From positions 1 to 13,741 of the forward strand of contig JAFQOC010000436.1 in assembly GCA_017420845.1 (NCBI GenBank): a stretch of 13,741 nucleotides of DNA, in the 5' to 3' direction. The notes beneath the pieces are model-generated. The model ran no database searches. It saw only the letters and a list, made by a program, of their open reading frames with translations, and was not told the DNA's origin. The DNA comes from Clostridia bacterium (GTDB taxonomy: Bacteria; Bacillota; Clostridia; Oscillospirales; CAG-272). A program made the position numbers and the translations under genes. Shown here piece by piece: positions 1-7,846 of the stretch (position 1 is the first letter of the stretch; each line of letters opens with the position of its first letter).

Positions 1-29
1 GAAATCCTCCCTTCGGTCGGGTGTCGGAA

Positions 30-210
30 GAAACCCTACGGGTTTCAATTTTCATTAAAATGGACAAAACCGAAGGTTTTGCACCTGAACATGCCGAAAG
101 GCATATTTCACTTGCGCGTAGCGCAAATTTCACACCGCAGGTATTTCACACGCCGCAAGGCGTATTTCACTCAAATATGGGTTTAGCGCGGAGCGATAAA
201 CCCAAATTTG
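30..210. repeat. Array of short palindromic hairpins with constant ATTTCAC linker
   Basis: Gene-free stretch made of consecutive perfect stem-loops with different stems: GAAACCC-TAC-GGGTTTC (30-46), AAAACC-GAA-GGTTTT (66-80), ATGCC-GAAA-GGCAT (91-104), TTGCGC-GTA-GCGCAA (112-126), ACC-GCA-GGT (134-142) and ACGCC-GCAA-GGCGT (150-163). A 14-bp stem with one mismatch follows (172-185 with 197-210). The heptamer ATTTCAC occurs four times between them (105-111, 127-133, 143-149, 164-170). Stems differ while the linker and loop types (GNA, GNNA) are kept, so this is not a simple tandem repeat. Function unknown. The last hairpin could act as a terminator for something upstream of the window, but only A/T-rich DNA and no clean T tract follows. 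Confidence 0.75.
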
Positions 211-235
211 AAAAAATTTTCATTTTTTCTAAAAA

Positions 236-278
236 ACTGTAAGATTTTCAATTTTTTGGTGTCTTGTATAGTAAAGGG
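236..278 (+). promoter_or_regulatory. Candidate ECF-sigma-type promoter for the lipoprotein operon
   Basis: ACTGTAAGAT (236-245) is followed after 24 nt by AGTAAAGGG (270-278). The same pair with the same 24-nt gap lies upstream of the ECF sigma gene (8352-8394). TGTAA-type -35 elements are typical of ECF promoters. No good housekeeping promoter is seen for the gene at 334. Functional assignment is inference. Confidence 0.4.
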
Positions 279-333
279 ATGCCGATTATCCCCAAACGCG
301 ACCGAATATCCTCTGAAAGAAAGGAATCACACC

Positions 334-1203
334 ATGAAGCACAGCCAAATCCTGACAAAGCTCACCGCCCTCCTCTGCCTGCTCCTGCTGGCACTGACCC
401 TGGCCTCCTGTACCCCCGATGCCGACATAGGCAGCAACACCTCACTTTCCGGGCAGTTCATGGATCACGTCATGGCAAACGACTTCGATTCCGCCTTTGG
501 TATGGTCAAGGCAACGGTCACCGACACAGACTTCCGTCCCTATTGGCAGACCATGCAGACCGCCATCCGGGGAGCCGAGACCTATGAAATGGAACAGATT
601 GGTTGGAAAGTCAATCGCTCGAACGGCGTGACCACCCGCACCACCGCCTATCAGGTTTATCTGGATAACGACCGCATCATCCTGCTCCGTACCGTCACTC
701 GGGACGGCATTGAGGGCATCGCGGGCATCCACTTCTCGGATATTACCGACTTTATCCACACCACCGATAGCTATATCCCCACCGTACGGATCATCCTGTA
801 CGTGTTCTCGGGCCTGTGCATGGCCTTCACGGTCTGGATGCTGGTGGACTGCCTGCGCCGCAAGCCGAAGCATAAGGTTCTCTGGGCCATTCTCATTTTC
901 CTTGGAGTATGCCTCAATTTCACCGTGGGGGAGACCGCCAATTTCAGCTTCAACGTAGGCCTGTTCTTCCAGACCTCCTCCATTACGGCTGATCCCGGCC
1001 TGATCTCGGTTGTGACCAAGATCGTCCTCCCCGTGGGCGCGATCCTCTACCTCTGCCTGCGGAAGAAGTTTGAGGTGCCGACCAAGCCCGAAAATCCCTT
1101 CGCTCCCATTGAGCAGAGTGAGGAAGGTATTCCTACCGAGGCCGAGGCCACGGATTTTGACACGCCGGCGGAGCAGACCGACAAGAGAGATAGCGAGGAA
1201 TGA
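334..1203 (+). CDS. Lipoprotein with NTF2-like outer domain and three C-terminal membrane segments (hypothetical)
   Basis: I do not recognise a named family. The 289-residue product starts with a lipoprotein signal peptide (hydrophobic core, lipobox LASC, Cys26). An outer domain of about residues 35-145 follows, beginning LSGQFMDHVMANDFDSAFGM, which resembles in style the small NTF2-like/DUF3887 domains that track how a lipoprotein is 'used up' (weak similarity, inference). Three hydrophobic segments come next (about 149-171, 182-200, 223-243), then a charged acidic tail (about 244-289). The open frame extends upstream to 208, but the start at 334 is chosen because it follows a purine-rich ribosome site and opens the signal peptide. 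It overlaps the next gene by ATGA. A Cys-anchored N-terminus combined with later membrane helices is unusual and suggests a sensor or complex subunit. Confidence 0.8.
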   Translation: MKHSQILTKLTALLCLLLLALTLASCTPDADIGSNTSLSGQFMDHVMANDFDSAFGMVKATVTDTDFRPYWQTMQTAIRGAETYEMEQIGWKVNRSNGVTTRTTAYQVYLDNDRIILLRTVTRDGIEGIAGIHFSDITDFIHTTDSYIPTVRIILYVFSGLCMAFTVWMLVDCLRRKPKHKVLWAILIFLGVCLNFTVGETANFSFNVGLFFQTSSITADPGLISVVTKIVLPVGAILYLCLRKKFEVPTKPENPFAPIEQSEEGIPTEAEATDFDTPAEQTDKRDSEE

Positions 1204-1433
1204 AAACGCTTGGTATCTGCCTGCTGCTCTTATCCCTATTGCTCTGCGGCTGCACCGAAAAGCCGAACGCTCCCGAGAGCCCCACAACAGCTTATGAGGA
1301 AATCAAGGGCATACCGAATCTGGTCTGCCACGTCTCGGCATCGGATACCGACCGGAACCGTGTTCTGACGGGAGAGACTGTCTATTGTCTGTATCGCGCG
1401 GTGAACACCGCCCTTTCCCTGAGAGGTATTTGA
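1200..1433 (+). CDS. Small lipoprotein, probably truncated
   Basis: The 77-residue product begins with a clear lipoprotein signal (MKTLGICLLLLSLLLCGC, Cys18 in the lipobox). It has a short polar region and no domain I can name. The start codon overlaps the stop of the preceding gene (ATGA), so translation is coupled. Just after its stop, 1437-1480 still encodes, in one frame, RKKETKPEDPFPP, closely matching the RKKFEVPTKPENPFAP of the preceding protein's tail. The gene may therefore be what is left of a longer paralogue that suffered a deletion or frameshift. Whether a functional peptide is made is uncertain. Confidence 0.6.
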   Translation: MKTLGICLLLLSLLLCGCTEKPNAPESPTTAYEEIKGIPNLVCHVSASDTDRNRVLTGETVYCLYRAVNTALSLRGI

Positions 1434-1436
1434 AAT

Positions 1437-1480
1437 AAGAAAAAAGGAGACCAAGCCCGAGGATCCGTTTCCTCCCACGA
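1437..1480 (+). pseudogene. Remnant of the C-terminal tail of a paralogue of the 334-1203 gene
   Basis: One frame reads R-K-K-E-T-K-P-E-D-P-F-P-P, aligned with the tail of the 334-1203 protein (R-K-K-F-E-V-P-T-K-P-E-N-P-F-A-P). Across 1450-1479 versus 1081-1110 most nucleotide differences are third-position synonymous changes (GAA/GAG, CCC/CCG, TTC/TTT), as expected from past coding selection. There is no start codon or complete gene around it. Confidence 0.5.
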
Positions 1481-1520
1481 AAAAACCTCCCCCGACCAAT
1501 CGGCCGAGGGAGGTAATTTT
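1480..1520. terminator. Bidirectional intrinsic terminator
   Basis: The stem CCTCCCCCGACC (1486-1497) pairs with GGCCGAGGGAGG (1502-1513), 10 of 12 pairs, with a 4-nt loop. On the minus strand it is followed by six T (1480-1485), on the plus strand by TAATTTT. It separates the convergent lipoprotein operon and esterase gene. Confidence 0.75.
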
Positions 1521-1533
1521 GTATCAAGGAAGA

Positions 1534-3312
1534 TCACTCTTCCTTCAGGATCACGGTCGCGCCCGCGGGGACTCCCTCGCTGTTACAGAGGTTGACGTCC
1601 ACGCCAAAGACGTTGTAGGTCACGGCATTGTAGGCCAGGCCCGTAATGGAGGAGGTGCACTCCACCGTGATCTGGTTGGGAGCAGTAATGGTGGCGGTGA
1701 TCTCGCCGCGGGTGTTGACCGAGCAGTTCTTGCGGTAGAGAACGAAGCCCTTGACGGCGTTGCCGCCGTCGGAGGTCTTCAGACCCTCGCCCACGTTCTC
1801 GTAGGTCAGGATGGCCTTTTTGCCCCCCTCCAGCACCTCCATGCTCACCAGGATGGGGCCGTTGCCCTGCTCCACGGTCTTGCCCGCCTCGCCATTGACG
1901 GCGGCGGCCAGGGTGGCAATACGCTCCGACTGCTCGAACTTGCAGTTGGGGTGGAGGTTATTGAAGAAGGTATCGTCACTCCACAGGTCGGTGGAGACGA
2001 TCTGGTGGCTGTTGGGAAGGACGCGCTGGATCTCACCCATGACAGCGCGAATCAGACCCACGTCCATGTAGTGCCACTGGCCGGTAAAGCCCGCAGGCTG
2101 CTGGTAGATGGTGGGGAACTCCACGTAGTAGACGGGGAAGTCCTTGTTGACGAGGTTATGGGTACCTCTCATGTAGGTCATGAGGGCCGAGAAATTCTCG
2201 GCGTAGACTCGGGCGTTGGCTTGGAGGAGATCACTCTCGCCCTGGTACCAGATGAGGCCCGCGATGGCGTAGCGCTCGAAGGGATACATGTAGCAGTTGT
2301 AGAGGTAGCGGCCGGCGTCACCGTTGACGCCCGTGGTGACGTAGTAGCCTCTGGTGGCGTCGTAGCGGTCGGTCCCCTTCTCGGTGGCCACCTGGTTGCA
2401 CATGAAGGCGCCCAGAGGACGGCCGTTGCCGTCGATCTCAATGAGACCGATGGGCACCTTGCTGTCGGTGAGCTTCACATAGTTATGGGCGAAGAGGTAG
2501 CCGATGGCGGTGAAGTTCTGGATATCGGCGTAGCTGTCGGCTCTCTGCCAGGTGGAGCCGGACTTGACCTCAAGGCAGACCTCCTCGGTGCCCCACTTGG
2601 GGTAGCCGACGGTCTGCATCTGGGAGTTGTAATGGATACGGATGGGGGCGTCGTAGTCCAGCACGTCCTTGCCGCCCTTGTCGGGGGTATTGACGTAGGC
2701 GTGGTGGTTGGACACGGAGTAGGCGCAGTTGGACTGACCCATGACCATGTAGACGTCGCCCACCAGCACGTCGGTGAACTCGTAGGACACGCCGTCGGCG
2801 TAGATCTTCATGGTATGACCCATCTCAGCGGAAGCATCCATGCGGGCGCCAAAAGTGATCTCCCAGGCGCCGTTTTCAATGATGGCCTCGGCGAACATAC
2901 CCTTGAACTCGCCCGTGACCTTCTTACCGTTCTGGGAGGCATCAGCCCAGCCCCAGACACGGATGTGCTCGTTTCTCTGGACGACCATATCGTTTGCAAA
3001 GACGTTGGACACGGTGAACTGGGTGGCGTGGGGGGCGTCCAGGGTCTCGCCCACCATCACGTCCACGATGGGAGGCTCGGTCTCCTCGGGCTCGGTGGGA
3101 GCCTCGGTGGGGACTTCAGTCGGCTCCTCGGTGGTCTCGGGCTCGGTGGGGGCCTCGGTGGGAGCTTCGGTAGGCGCGTCGGTGGGAGCGGGGGTGTCGG
3201 CTACGGTGGTGTCGGTAGGGGTGTCTCCGCGGTCGCAGGCGGTAAAGGCTACGCCCAGGGCGACACAGAGGAGAACGGACAGGATCAGCAGTCCGATGCG
3301 GGTGGTTTTCAT
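1534..3312 (-). CDS. Sialate O-acetylesterase-like (SASA/SGNH family) lipoprotein
   Basis: A 592-residue secreted esterase predicted to remove O-acetyl groups from sialic acid or other acetylated glycans at the cell surface. Visible parts: lipoprotein signal peptide with lipobox FTAC (Cys26); a Thr/Pro/Glu linker of about residues 31-85 (APTEAPTE-type repeats); the nucleophile block GQSN (192-195, Ser194); the family block WYQGESD (355-361); and a C-terminal catalytic-type His in NLHP (His454). The region after about 470 is beta-rich and probably a carbohydrate-binding or accessory domain. The arrangement fits the SASA domain family (sialic-acid O-acetylesterase). The exact substrate cannot be read from sequence. 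Start chosen after GAAAGGAG, downstream of a good promoter. It is convergent with the lipoprotein operon and is probably monocistronic. Confidence 0.85.
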   Translation of the reverse strand: MKTTRIGLLILSVLLCVALGVAFTACDRGDTPTDTTVADTPAPTDAPTEAPTEAPTEPETTEEPTEVPTEAPTEPEETEPPIVDVMVGETLDAPHATQFTVSNVFANDMVVQRNEHIRVWGWADASQNGKKVTGEFKGMFAEAIIENGAWEITFGARMDASAEMGHTMKIYADGVSYEFTDVLVGDVYMVMGQSNCAYSVSNHHAYVNTPDKGGKDVLDYDAPIRIHYNSQMQTVGYPKWGTEEVCLEVKSGSTWQRADSYADIQNFTAIGYLFAHNYVKLTDSKVPIGLIEIDGNGRPLGAFMCNQVATEKGTDRYDATRGYYVTTGVNGDAGRYLYNCYMYPFERYAIAGLIWYQGESDLLQANARVYAENFSALMTYMRGTHNLVNKDFPVYYVEFPTIYQQPAGFTGQWHYMDVGLIRAVMGEIQRVLPNSHQIVSTDLWSDDTFFNNLHPNCKFEQSERIATLAAAVNGEAGKTVEQGNGPILVSMEVLEGGKKAILTYENVGEGLKTSDGGNAVKGFVLYRKNCSVNTRGEITATITAPNQITVECTSSITGLAYNAVTYNVFGVDVNLCNSEGVPAGATVILKEE

Positions 3313-3347
3313 GGTTCTCTCCTTTCAAAGAGGGGATATTACCTTAT

Positions 3348-3376
3348 AGTATAACATGGACAGAGGGATTTTGCAA
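3348..3376 (-). promoter_or_regulatory. Promoter of the esterase gene
   Basis: Read on the minus strand: -35 TTGCAA (3371-3376), 17-nt spacer, -10 TATACT (3348-3353), about 36 nt ahead of the start codon at 3312. Confidence 0.7.
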
Positions 3377-3415
3377 GGGGTTGGGCGAAAAATGTGAGGG
3401 AGGGGATGAAAGATC

Positions 3416-3433
3416 CCCCTCCGCGGGGAGGGG
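3416..3433 (-). terminator. Possible weak terminator after the small lipoprotein gene
   Basis: CCCCTCC (3416-3422) pairs with GGAGGGG (3427-3433) just past the stop of the 3444-3956 gene. The minus-strand T tract is poor (GATCTTTCAT), so termination is uncertain. Confidence 0.35.
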
Positions 3434-3443
3434 TTCCATATGC

Positions 3444-3956
3444 TTATTCCTCTCGGATGCCGTACTCGACAAAGCCATCCTCATAAGAGAAATGAGTAAA
3501 GGCCTTTTCCTGCATGGATACAAGGATGCCCTGCATGGTGACCATATCCACGATCACGTCATTTCCTTCCCGCACGATGGGGTGTTCCTTGGATTTCGCT
3601 CCCACAGGCGGGCGCAACAGGTTGATATGCGGGATCTCCTCGTCGGGCTCGTATGCGGAACTGGAAATCAAGTACAGAGTCAAATCGGTCAGGCTCAGAT
3701 GGTAGAGGCAATCACCCTTGGTGATCACGGTCAGGTCGTCCGACACATACTCACAGGAGAAACCATACCCCTCCAGAACGGGAAGCAGTTGTACCGTAAA
3801 TTCCATTCTCTCGTCGGAAACGAACATCACCGTTTCCTCCAGCTCGGTGCCGTTCACCACCAGCCGCCCCTCTTTCGGAGTCCGCTTGGCGCAGGATACC
3901 GTACAGAGCAGAATAGCCGCTACCAACACAAGAGGCGCGATTCTCGTGAGCTTCAT
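3444..3956 (-). CDS. Small hypothetical lipoprotein
   Basis: The 170-residue product has a lipoprotein signal (MKLTRIAPLVLVAAILLC then TVSC, Cys22). The mature part has the rhythm LVVNGTEL...VQLLPVLEGYGFSCEYVSDDLTVITKGDCLYHLSL. That loosely recalls the 'copper amine oxidase N-terminal' stalk-like domain found in many Firmicutes surface proteins (NG-x-L, then a paired strand-helix-strand unit); similarity is weak and judged by eye. The start at 3956 follows AAAGGAG and its own promoter. It lies upstream of the esterase gene on the same strand but has its own promoter, and the esterase has another, so they are probably separate units. Confidence 0.75.
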   Translation of the reverse strand: MKLTRIAPLVLVAAILLCTVSCAKRTPKEGRLVVNGTELEETVMFVSDERMEFTVQLLPVLEGYGFSCEYVSDDLTVITKGDCLYHLSLTDLTLYLISSSAYEPDEEIPHINLLRPPVGAKSKEHPIVREGNDVIVDMVTMQGILVSMQEKAFTHFSYEDGFVEYGIREE

Positions 3957-3992
3957 GGGTGGTCTCCTTTCCGAATGGATTTATTCACATCT

Positions 3993-4021
3993 ATTGTAGC
4001 ATACAATCGGCCACAACGCAA
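3993..4021 (-). promoter_or_regulatory. Promoter of the small lipoprotein gene
   Basis: Minus strand: -35 TTGCGT (4016-4021), 17-nt spacer, -10 TACAAT (3993-3998). It faces away from the promoter at 4095-4123, forming a divergent control region. Confidence 0.6.
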
Positions 4022-4094
4022 GAGACATTTCGCCCAAAACCCCCACCCCCGTTTTGTGCAACCTTCCAAACTTCCAAAAACCTACCCAAACCCA

Positions 4095-4123
4095 TTGAAA
4101 ATCCCTCCAAAATGCGGTAAAAT
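4095..4123 (+). promoter_or_regulatory. Promoter of the sugar operon
   Basis: TTGAAA (4095-4100), 17-nt spacer, TAAAAT (4118-4123). An inverted repeat ATGTGG-N7-CCACAT (4122-4127 with 4135-4140) overlaps the -10 end and the expected start site and could be an operator. Repressor identity is unknown. Confidence 0.65.
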
Positions 4124-4197
4124 GTGGGTATCCGCCACATCGGCGGCGGCCGTATAAGCGGCAACATATTCGTTCATAACAAAAGGAGAACAATGTC

Positions 4198-5289
4198 ATG
4201 GCAGAAAAGAGAATCGTAAAAGTCGGTATCATCGGCTGCGGCGGTATCGCCAACGGTAAGCATATGCCCTCCCTCGCCAAGCTCCCCAACGTGCAGATGG
4301 TGGCCTTCTGTGACATCATCGTGGAGCGCGCCGAGGCCGCAAAGGCCAAGTACGGCACCCCCGACGCCAAGGTCTACGAGGACTACAAGGAGCTTTTGGC
4401 CGACGAGTCCATCGAGGTGGTCCACGTCTGCACCCCCAACCGCTCCCACAGCTTCATCACCGTGGACGCGCTGGACGCAGGCAAGCACGTCATGTGTGAG
4501 AAGCCCATGGCCATCAACTCCGCCGAGGCCAGAAAGATGCTGGACGCCCAGAAGCGCAGCGGCAAGAAGCTGACCATCGGCTACCAGTCCCGCCAGTCCA
4601 TGGGCGCGCAGTACCTCAAGCAGGAGGCCGTCGACGGCACCTTCGGCGACATCTACTACGCCAAGGCTACCGCTCTCCGCCGCAGAGCCGTTCCCACCTG
4701 GGGCGTGTTCCTCAACGAGTACGAGCAGGGCGGCGGTCCTCTGATCGACATCGGTACCCACTCCCTCGACCTGACCCTCTGGATCATGGACAACTACAAG
4801 CCCAAGTACTGCGTGGGCACCACCTACCATAAGCTCAACAAGGACACCAACCAGGGCAACGCCTGGGGCAACTGGGATCCCGAGAAGTTCACCGTGGAGG
4901 ATTCCGCCTTCGGCTTCGTGGTCATGGAGAACGGCGCCACCATCAATCTGGAATCGGCCTGGGCACTCAATATGCTGGACGTCCGCGAGGCGACCACCCT
5001 CATCTGCGGTACCAAGGCCGGCGGCGACCTGTACGACGGCGTCCGCATCAACGGTATCCGCAACAACGCCCAGTACCTCTTGAAGCCCAACCTGAATCCC
5101 CAGGGCGCGGCCTTCTACGAGGGCGCCAACGCCGGCGATCCCGCTTCCATGGAGGCGGCCCAGTGGATCAACGCCGTCATCAATGACACCGATCCCTGCG
5201 TCCTTCCCGAGCAGGCCTACACCGTCACCCGCATCCTGGAGGGCATCTACGAGTCCGCCAAGACGGGTCAGCCCTACTACTTCGACTGA
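4198..5289 (+). CDS. Gfo/Idh/MocA family NAD(P)-dependent oxidoreductase
   Basis: The 363-residue cytosolic dehydrogenase has an N-terminal Rossmann fold with nucleotide motif GIIGCGGIA (residues 10-18). The family motif CEKPMA follows (Glu101-Lys102-Pro103, the conserved catalytic-site Lys). The C-terminal alpha/beta substrate domain carries GGGPLIDIGTHSLD (Asp184 and His188, the usual catalytic D...H pair). Family members oxidise or reduce hydroxyl groups of sugars, inositols or glycosides; the precise substrate is not readable. There is no signal peptide. The start at 4198 is preceded by AAAAGGAGAA with 7 nt spacing. First gene of an operon with a glycosidase-like lipoprotein and a xylose-isomerase-like barrel, a context typical of keto-sugar or glycoside catabolism. 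Confidence 0.92.
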   Translation: MAEKRIVKVGIIGCGGIANGKHMPSLAKLPNVQMVAFCDIIVERAEAAKAKYGTPDAKVYEDYKELLADESIEVVHVCTPNRSHSFITVDALDAGKHVMCEKPMAINSAEARKMLDAQKRSGKKLTIGYQSRQSMGAQYLKQEAVDGTFGDIYYAKATALRRRAVPTWGVFLNEYEQGGGPLIDIGTHSLDLTLWIMDNYKPKYCVGTTYHKLNKDTNQGNAWGNWDPEKFTVEDSAFGFVVMENGATINLESAWALNMLDVREATTLICGTKAGGDLYDGVRINGIRNNAQYLLKPNLNPQGAAFYEGANAGDPASMEAAQWINAVINDTDPCVLPEQAYTVTRILEGIYESAKTGQPYYFD

Positions 5290-5353
5290 TCGCAAATCAT
5301 CAAACGGCAAGGGGGCGGGCGACCGTCCCCTGCCCTGCATAAGGAGGCGCGCT

Positions 5354-6835
5354 ATGATGAAACGAGTCCTGTCCGTCATTCTGAGCCTTACCCTGCTGGC
5401 TGCGGGACTTTGTGCCTGTACGCCGGGCGAGAAGCCCACCGATACGACTGCGGAGGATACCGCCGCGGGCACGGTCACCGCTCCCTCTGCTGAAACGCCA
5501 ACCGACGCGTCCACCGAAGCCCCTACCGAGGAACCCACCGAAGCCCCTACCGAGGAGGTCACCCGTGATCCCGCCGAGGTCGAGGCCGAAAAGCAAGCCG
5601 CTATGAAGGAAATTTACGACAGCACCCCCATGAATCAGCTCCCCATCGGCGGCTGGTCCACCCCTGCCTCCGCTCTGCGGGACGGGTACACGGGTACCGA
5701 AGGCAGCTACGATGCCGTATGGCGGCTGTTAGCCGATGCAGGACTGAACTACATGATCACCCTGGAGGAATGGAGCTCGGGGTCATGGCCCTTGGAGTCC
5801 TTGTCCTCCGCAAGAAAAGCGGGGATGAAGCTATGGTACAACTGCGCGGGCATGGCCGCCGACTACAACGCCGAAAAGCTCCGCGCCCTGCTGGATTCCC
5901 CCGATGCCGACGCGCTGGGGGCGATCTACGTCAAGGACGAGCCCTCCTTCGATCAGATCGGGGAAACCGCTGAGCTGATGACCGCCGCGCGCCGTGAGCT
6001 GGGCGACACGTCCCTGCCCGTTCTGGCCAATCTGCTTCCCACCTACGCCAATTCCTCCTGGGTCGGCGGCAATTACCGCAAGTACGTCTCCACCTATCTG
6101 GAGACCGCCAAGCCCGATATCCTCATGTTCGATTACTACCCCTACCCCAAGAGCGGGGACAGCCTCCCCAATCTGGCGGCCAATCTGGCCATTGTGGGGG
6201 AGGAGGCCAAGGCCGCGGGCGTACCCTTCTACGCCTACGTCCAGACCTCGGCGGACACCGCCTACCGCGAGCCTACTGTGGAGGAGCTGAGTCTGAATAC
6301 CCACCTGGCCCTGGCCATGGGTGCCAAGGGCATCGCCTACTTCCTCGTCTGCGAGCACTACGAGGGGTGGGAATACTCCAGCATGATTACCGCCAAGGGG
6401 GAAAAGACCCCCCTGTTCGATACCGTCCAAACCGTCAACGGCCGACTCAACGCCATGAAGGGCGTGTATCTGGACTATGACTGCAAGGGCGTCATCATCT
6501 GCAACTACAGGGATATGTCCAACGCGCTTTCCAAGGCGCGGTGTACCTCCGAGCTGGAATCCTACCGCTACCTCTCGGCTGCCGAGACCAACCAGCGGGA
6601 TAAATTCGCCATCGGCTGCTTTGAGAACGCGGCGGGAGAGGTCGGGTACTATATCGTCAACCTCAACTACAAGGGGGCGGGCACGATCCACCTCACCTTC
6701 GACGGCGAGATGGACTACCGCATCTGGAGCGGCGAGGGGCTGACGGATATGGGTACAGCCGAGACTCTGAAGCTCAAGCCCGAAGCGGGAGAGGGCGTGT
6801 TCCTGCAGGTCAGTCCCGCCGAGAAAAATCCGTAA
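5354..6835 (+). CDS. Glycoside-hydrolase-like TIM-barrel lipoprotein
   Basis: The product is 493 residues. Lipoprotein signal with lipobox LCAC (Cys22), then a Thr/Glu/Pro linker of about residues 27-75 (PTDTT, TEAPTEEPTE) that lifts the enzyme from the membrane. The body (about 95-425) reads as a (beta/alpha)8 barrel of the GH42/GH5-like kind: LGAIYVKDEPS (Asp195-Glu196, candidate acid/base), NLLPTYA, then ILMFDYYPYP (259-265) and YFLVCEHYEG (Glu334, candidate nucleophile). A beta-sandwich-like end follows from about 430. Catalytic residues are assigned by pattern only. The frame is open upstream to 5183, inside the previous gene, but AAGGAGG at 5341-5347 and the signal peptide fix the start at 5354 (or the adjacent ATG at 5357). 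It sits 64 nt after the oxidoreductase and 28 nt before the isomerase-like gene. Confidence 0.82.
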   Translation: MMKRVLSVILSLTLLAAGLCACTPGEKPTDTTAEDTAAGTVTAPSAETPTDASTEAPTEEPTEAPTEEVTRDPAEVEAEKQAAMKEIYDSTPMNQLPIGGWSTPASALRDGYTGTEGSYDAVWRLLADAGLNYMITLEEWSSGSWPLESLSSARKAGMKLWYNCAGMAADYNAEKLRALLDSPDADALGAIYVKDEPSFDQIGETAELMTAARRELGDTSLPVLANLLPTYANSSWVGGNYRKYVSTYLETAKPDILMFDYYPYPKSGDSLPNLAANLAIVGEEAKAAGVPFYAYVQTSADTAYREPTVEELSLNTHLALAMGAKGIAYFLVCEHYEGWEYSSMITAKGEKTPLFDTVQTVNGRLNAMKGVYLDYDCKGVIICNYRDMSNALSKARCTSELESYRYLSAAETNQRDKFAIGCFENAAGEVGYYIVNLNYKGAGTIHLTFDGEMDYRIWSGEGLTDMGTAETLKLKPEAGEGVFLQVSPAEKNP

Positions 6836-6863
6836 TCTTTATTTTGAAAGGAAATAATCCATC

Positions 6864-7832
6864 ATGAAACTGAGTGTTTTAGCCAACCTGTACGGCTCCA
6901 AGTCCCTGGACGAGACTCTCTCGATCCTGACGGGTCTGGGCGTCCACACCGTTGAGCTGGGCGCGGGCGGTTACCCCGGCAAGGCTCACTGCAACCCCGA
7001 GGAGCTGCTGGCCGATCCCGCCAAGTACGACGAGTTCATGGCCACCCTGAAGAAGTACGACGTGGAGGTCTGCGCTCTGGCCGCCCACGGCAACGCCCTT
7101 CACCCCGACAAGGCCATCGCCGAGCAGTTCGACAAGGACTTCCGCAACGCGGTTCTGCTGGCCGAAAAGATGGGCGTGGATACCGTCATCACCTTCTCGG
7201 GCTGTCCCGGCGACCACGAGGGGGCCAAGTACCCCAACTGGGTCACCTGCCCCTGGCCCGAGGACTTCCTGGCCATCCTGGACTGGCAGTGGAACGAGAA
7301 GGTCATTCCCTACTGGAAAGAGGCCGGTGCCTTCGCCCTGGCCCATAACGTCCCCCACATCGCCTTTGAGATGCACCCCGGCTTCTGCGTCTACAACCCC
7401 GCTACCCTGCTCCGTCTGCGTGAGGCAGTTGGACCCGTGATCGGTGCCAACTTCGATCCCTCTCACCTGGTCTGGCAGGGCATGGATCCCGTGGCCGCTA
7501 TCCGCGAGCTGAAGGGTGCCATCTACCACGTCCACGCCAAGGACACCAAGATCGACAAGTACAACACCGCCGCCAACGGCGTGCTGGACACCAAGCACTA
7601 CTCCGACGAGCTGAACCGCTCCTGGATCTTCCGCACCGTGGGCTACGGCAACGGCGAGACCTACTGGAGAGACATGATCTCCAACCTCCGCCTCTGCGGC
7701 TACGATAAGGTCCTGTCCATCGAGCACGAGGACAGCATCATGACCATCGACGAGGGTCTGCAGAAGGCCGTGGCTTTCCTGAAGGGCGTTTGCATCTTCG
7801 AGGAGAAGCCTACGACCATGAGCTGGGCGTAA
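6864..7832 (+). CDS. Sugar phosphate isomerase/epimerase (xylose isomerase-like TIM barrel)
   Basis: A 322-residue cytosolic protein of the AP-endonuclease-2/xylose isomerase-like fold. Divalent-metal ligands typical of the fold are visible: Glu169 in FEMHPG, Asp198 and His201 in NFDPSH, His222 and His224 in YHVHAKD, and Glu287 in SIEHED. Length fits the family. Members isomerise or epimerise free or phosphorylated sugars and keto-sugars, and some act as lyases on 3-keto-glycosides next to Gfo/Idh/MocA dehydrogenases. The pairing with the 4198-5289 gene hints at such a route, but the substrate is unknown. The start follows GAAAGGAA. It is the last gene of the operon, ending just before a strong terminator at 7847. 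Confidence 0.9.
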   Translation: MKLSVLANLYGSKSLDETLSILTGLGVHTVELGAGGYPGKAHCNPEELLADPAKYDEFMATLKKYDVEVCALAAHGNALHPDKAIAEQFDKDFRNAVLLAEKMGVDTVITFSGCPGDHEGAKYPNWVTCPWPEDFLAILDWQWNEKVIPYWKEAGAFALAHNVPHIAFEMHPGFCVYNPATLLRLREAVGPVIGANFDPSHLVWQGMDPVAAIRELKGAIYHVHAKDTKIDKYNTAANGVLDTKHYSDELNRSWIFRTVGYGNGETYWRDMISNLRLCGYDKVLSIEHEDSIMTIDEGLQKAVAFLKGVCIFEEKPTTMSWA

Positions 7833-7846
7833 GCGTTCACCTACAG

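Noticed and set aside
105..170. CRISPR-like array
   Set aside because: The repeated unit is only 7 nt, spacing is uneven (22, 16, 21) and the intervening segments are themselves palindromes. No cas genes are present.
21..242. 73-residue open frame through the hairpin array
   Set aside because: No ribosome site, and the sequence is dominated by inverted repeats and linkers rather than coding pattern.
442..1287. 281-residue minus-strand frame opposite the first lipoprotein gene
   Set aside because: Arg/Gly/His-rich shadow without start signals; the plus strand encodes a signal peptide and membrane helices.
1519..3354. 611-residue open frame on the plus strand antisense to the esterase
   Set aside because: Composition is V/G/H/L-rich without domains, a mirror of GC-rich codons. 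The minus-strand frame carries the signal peptide, GQSN and WYQGESD motifs, and a promoter.
4174..5562. 462-residue open frame antisense to the oxidoreductase
   Set aside because: It mirrors a clear Gfo/Idh/MocA gene, spans two real genes and the gap between them, and has no ribosome site.
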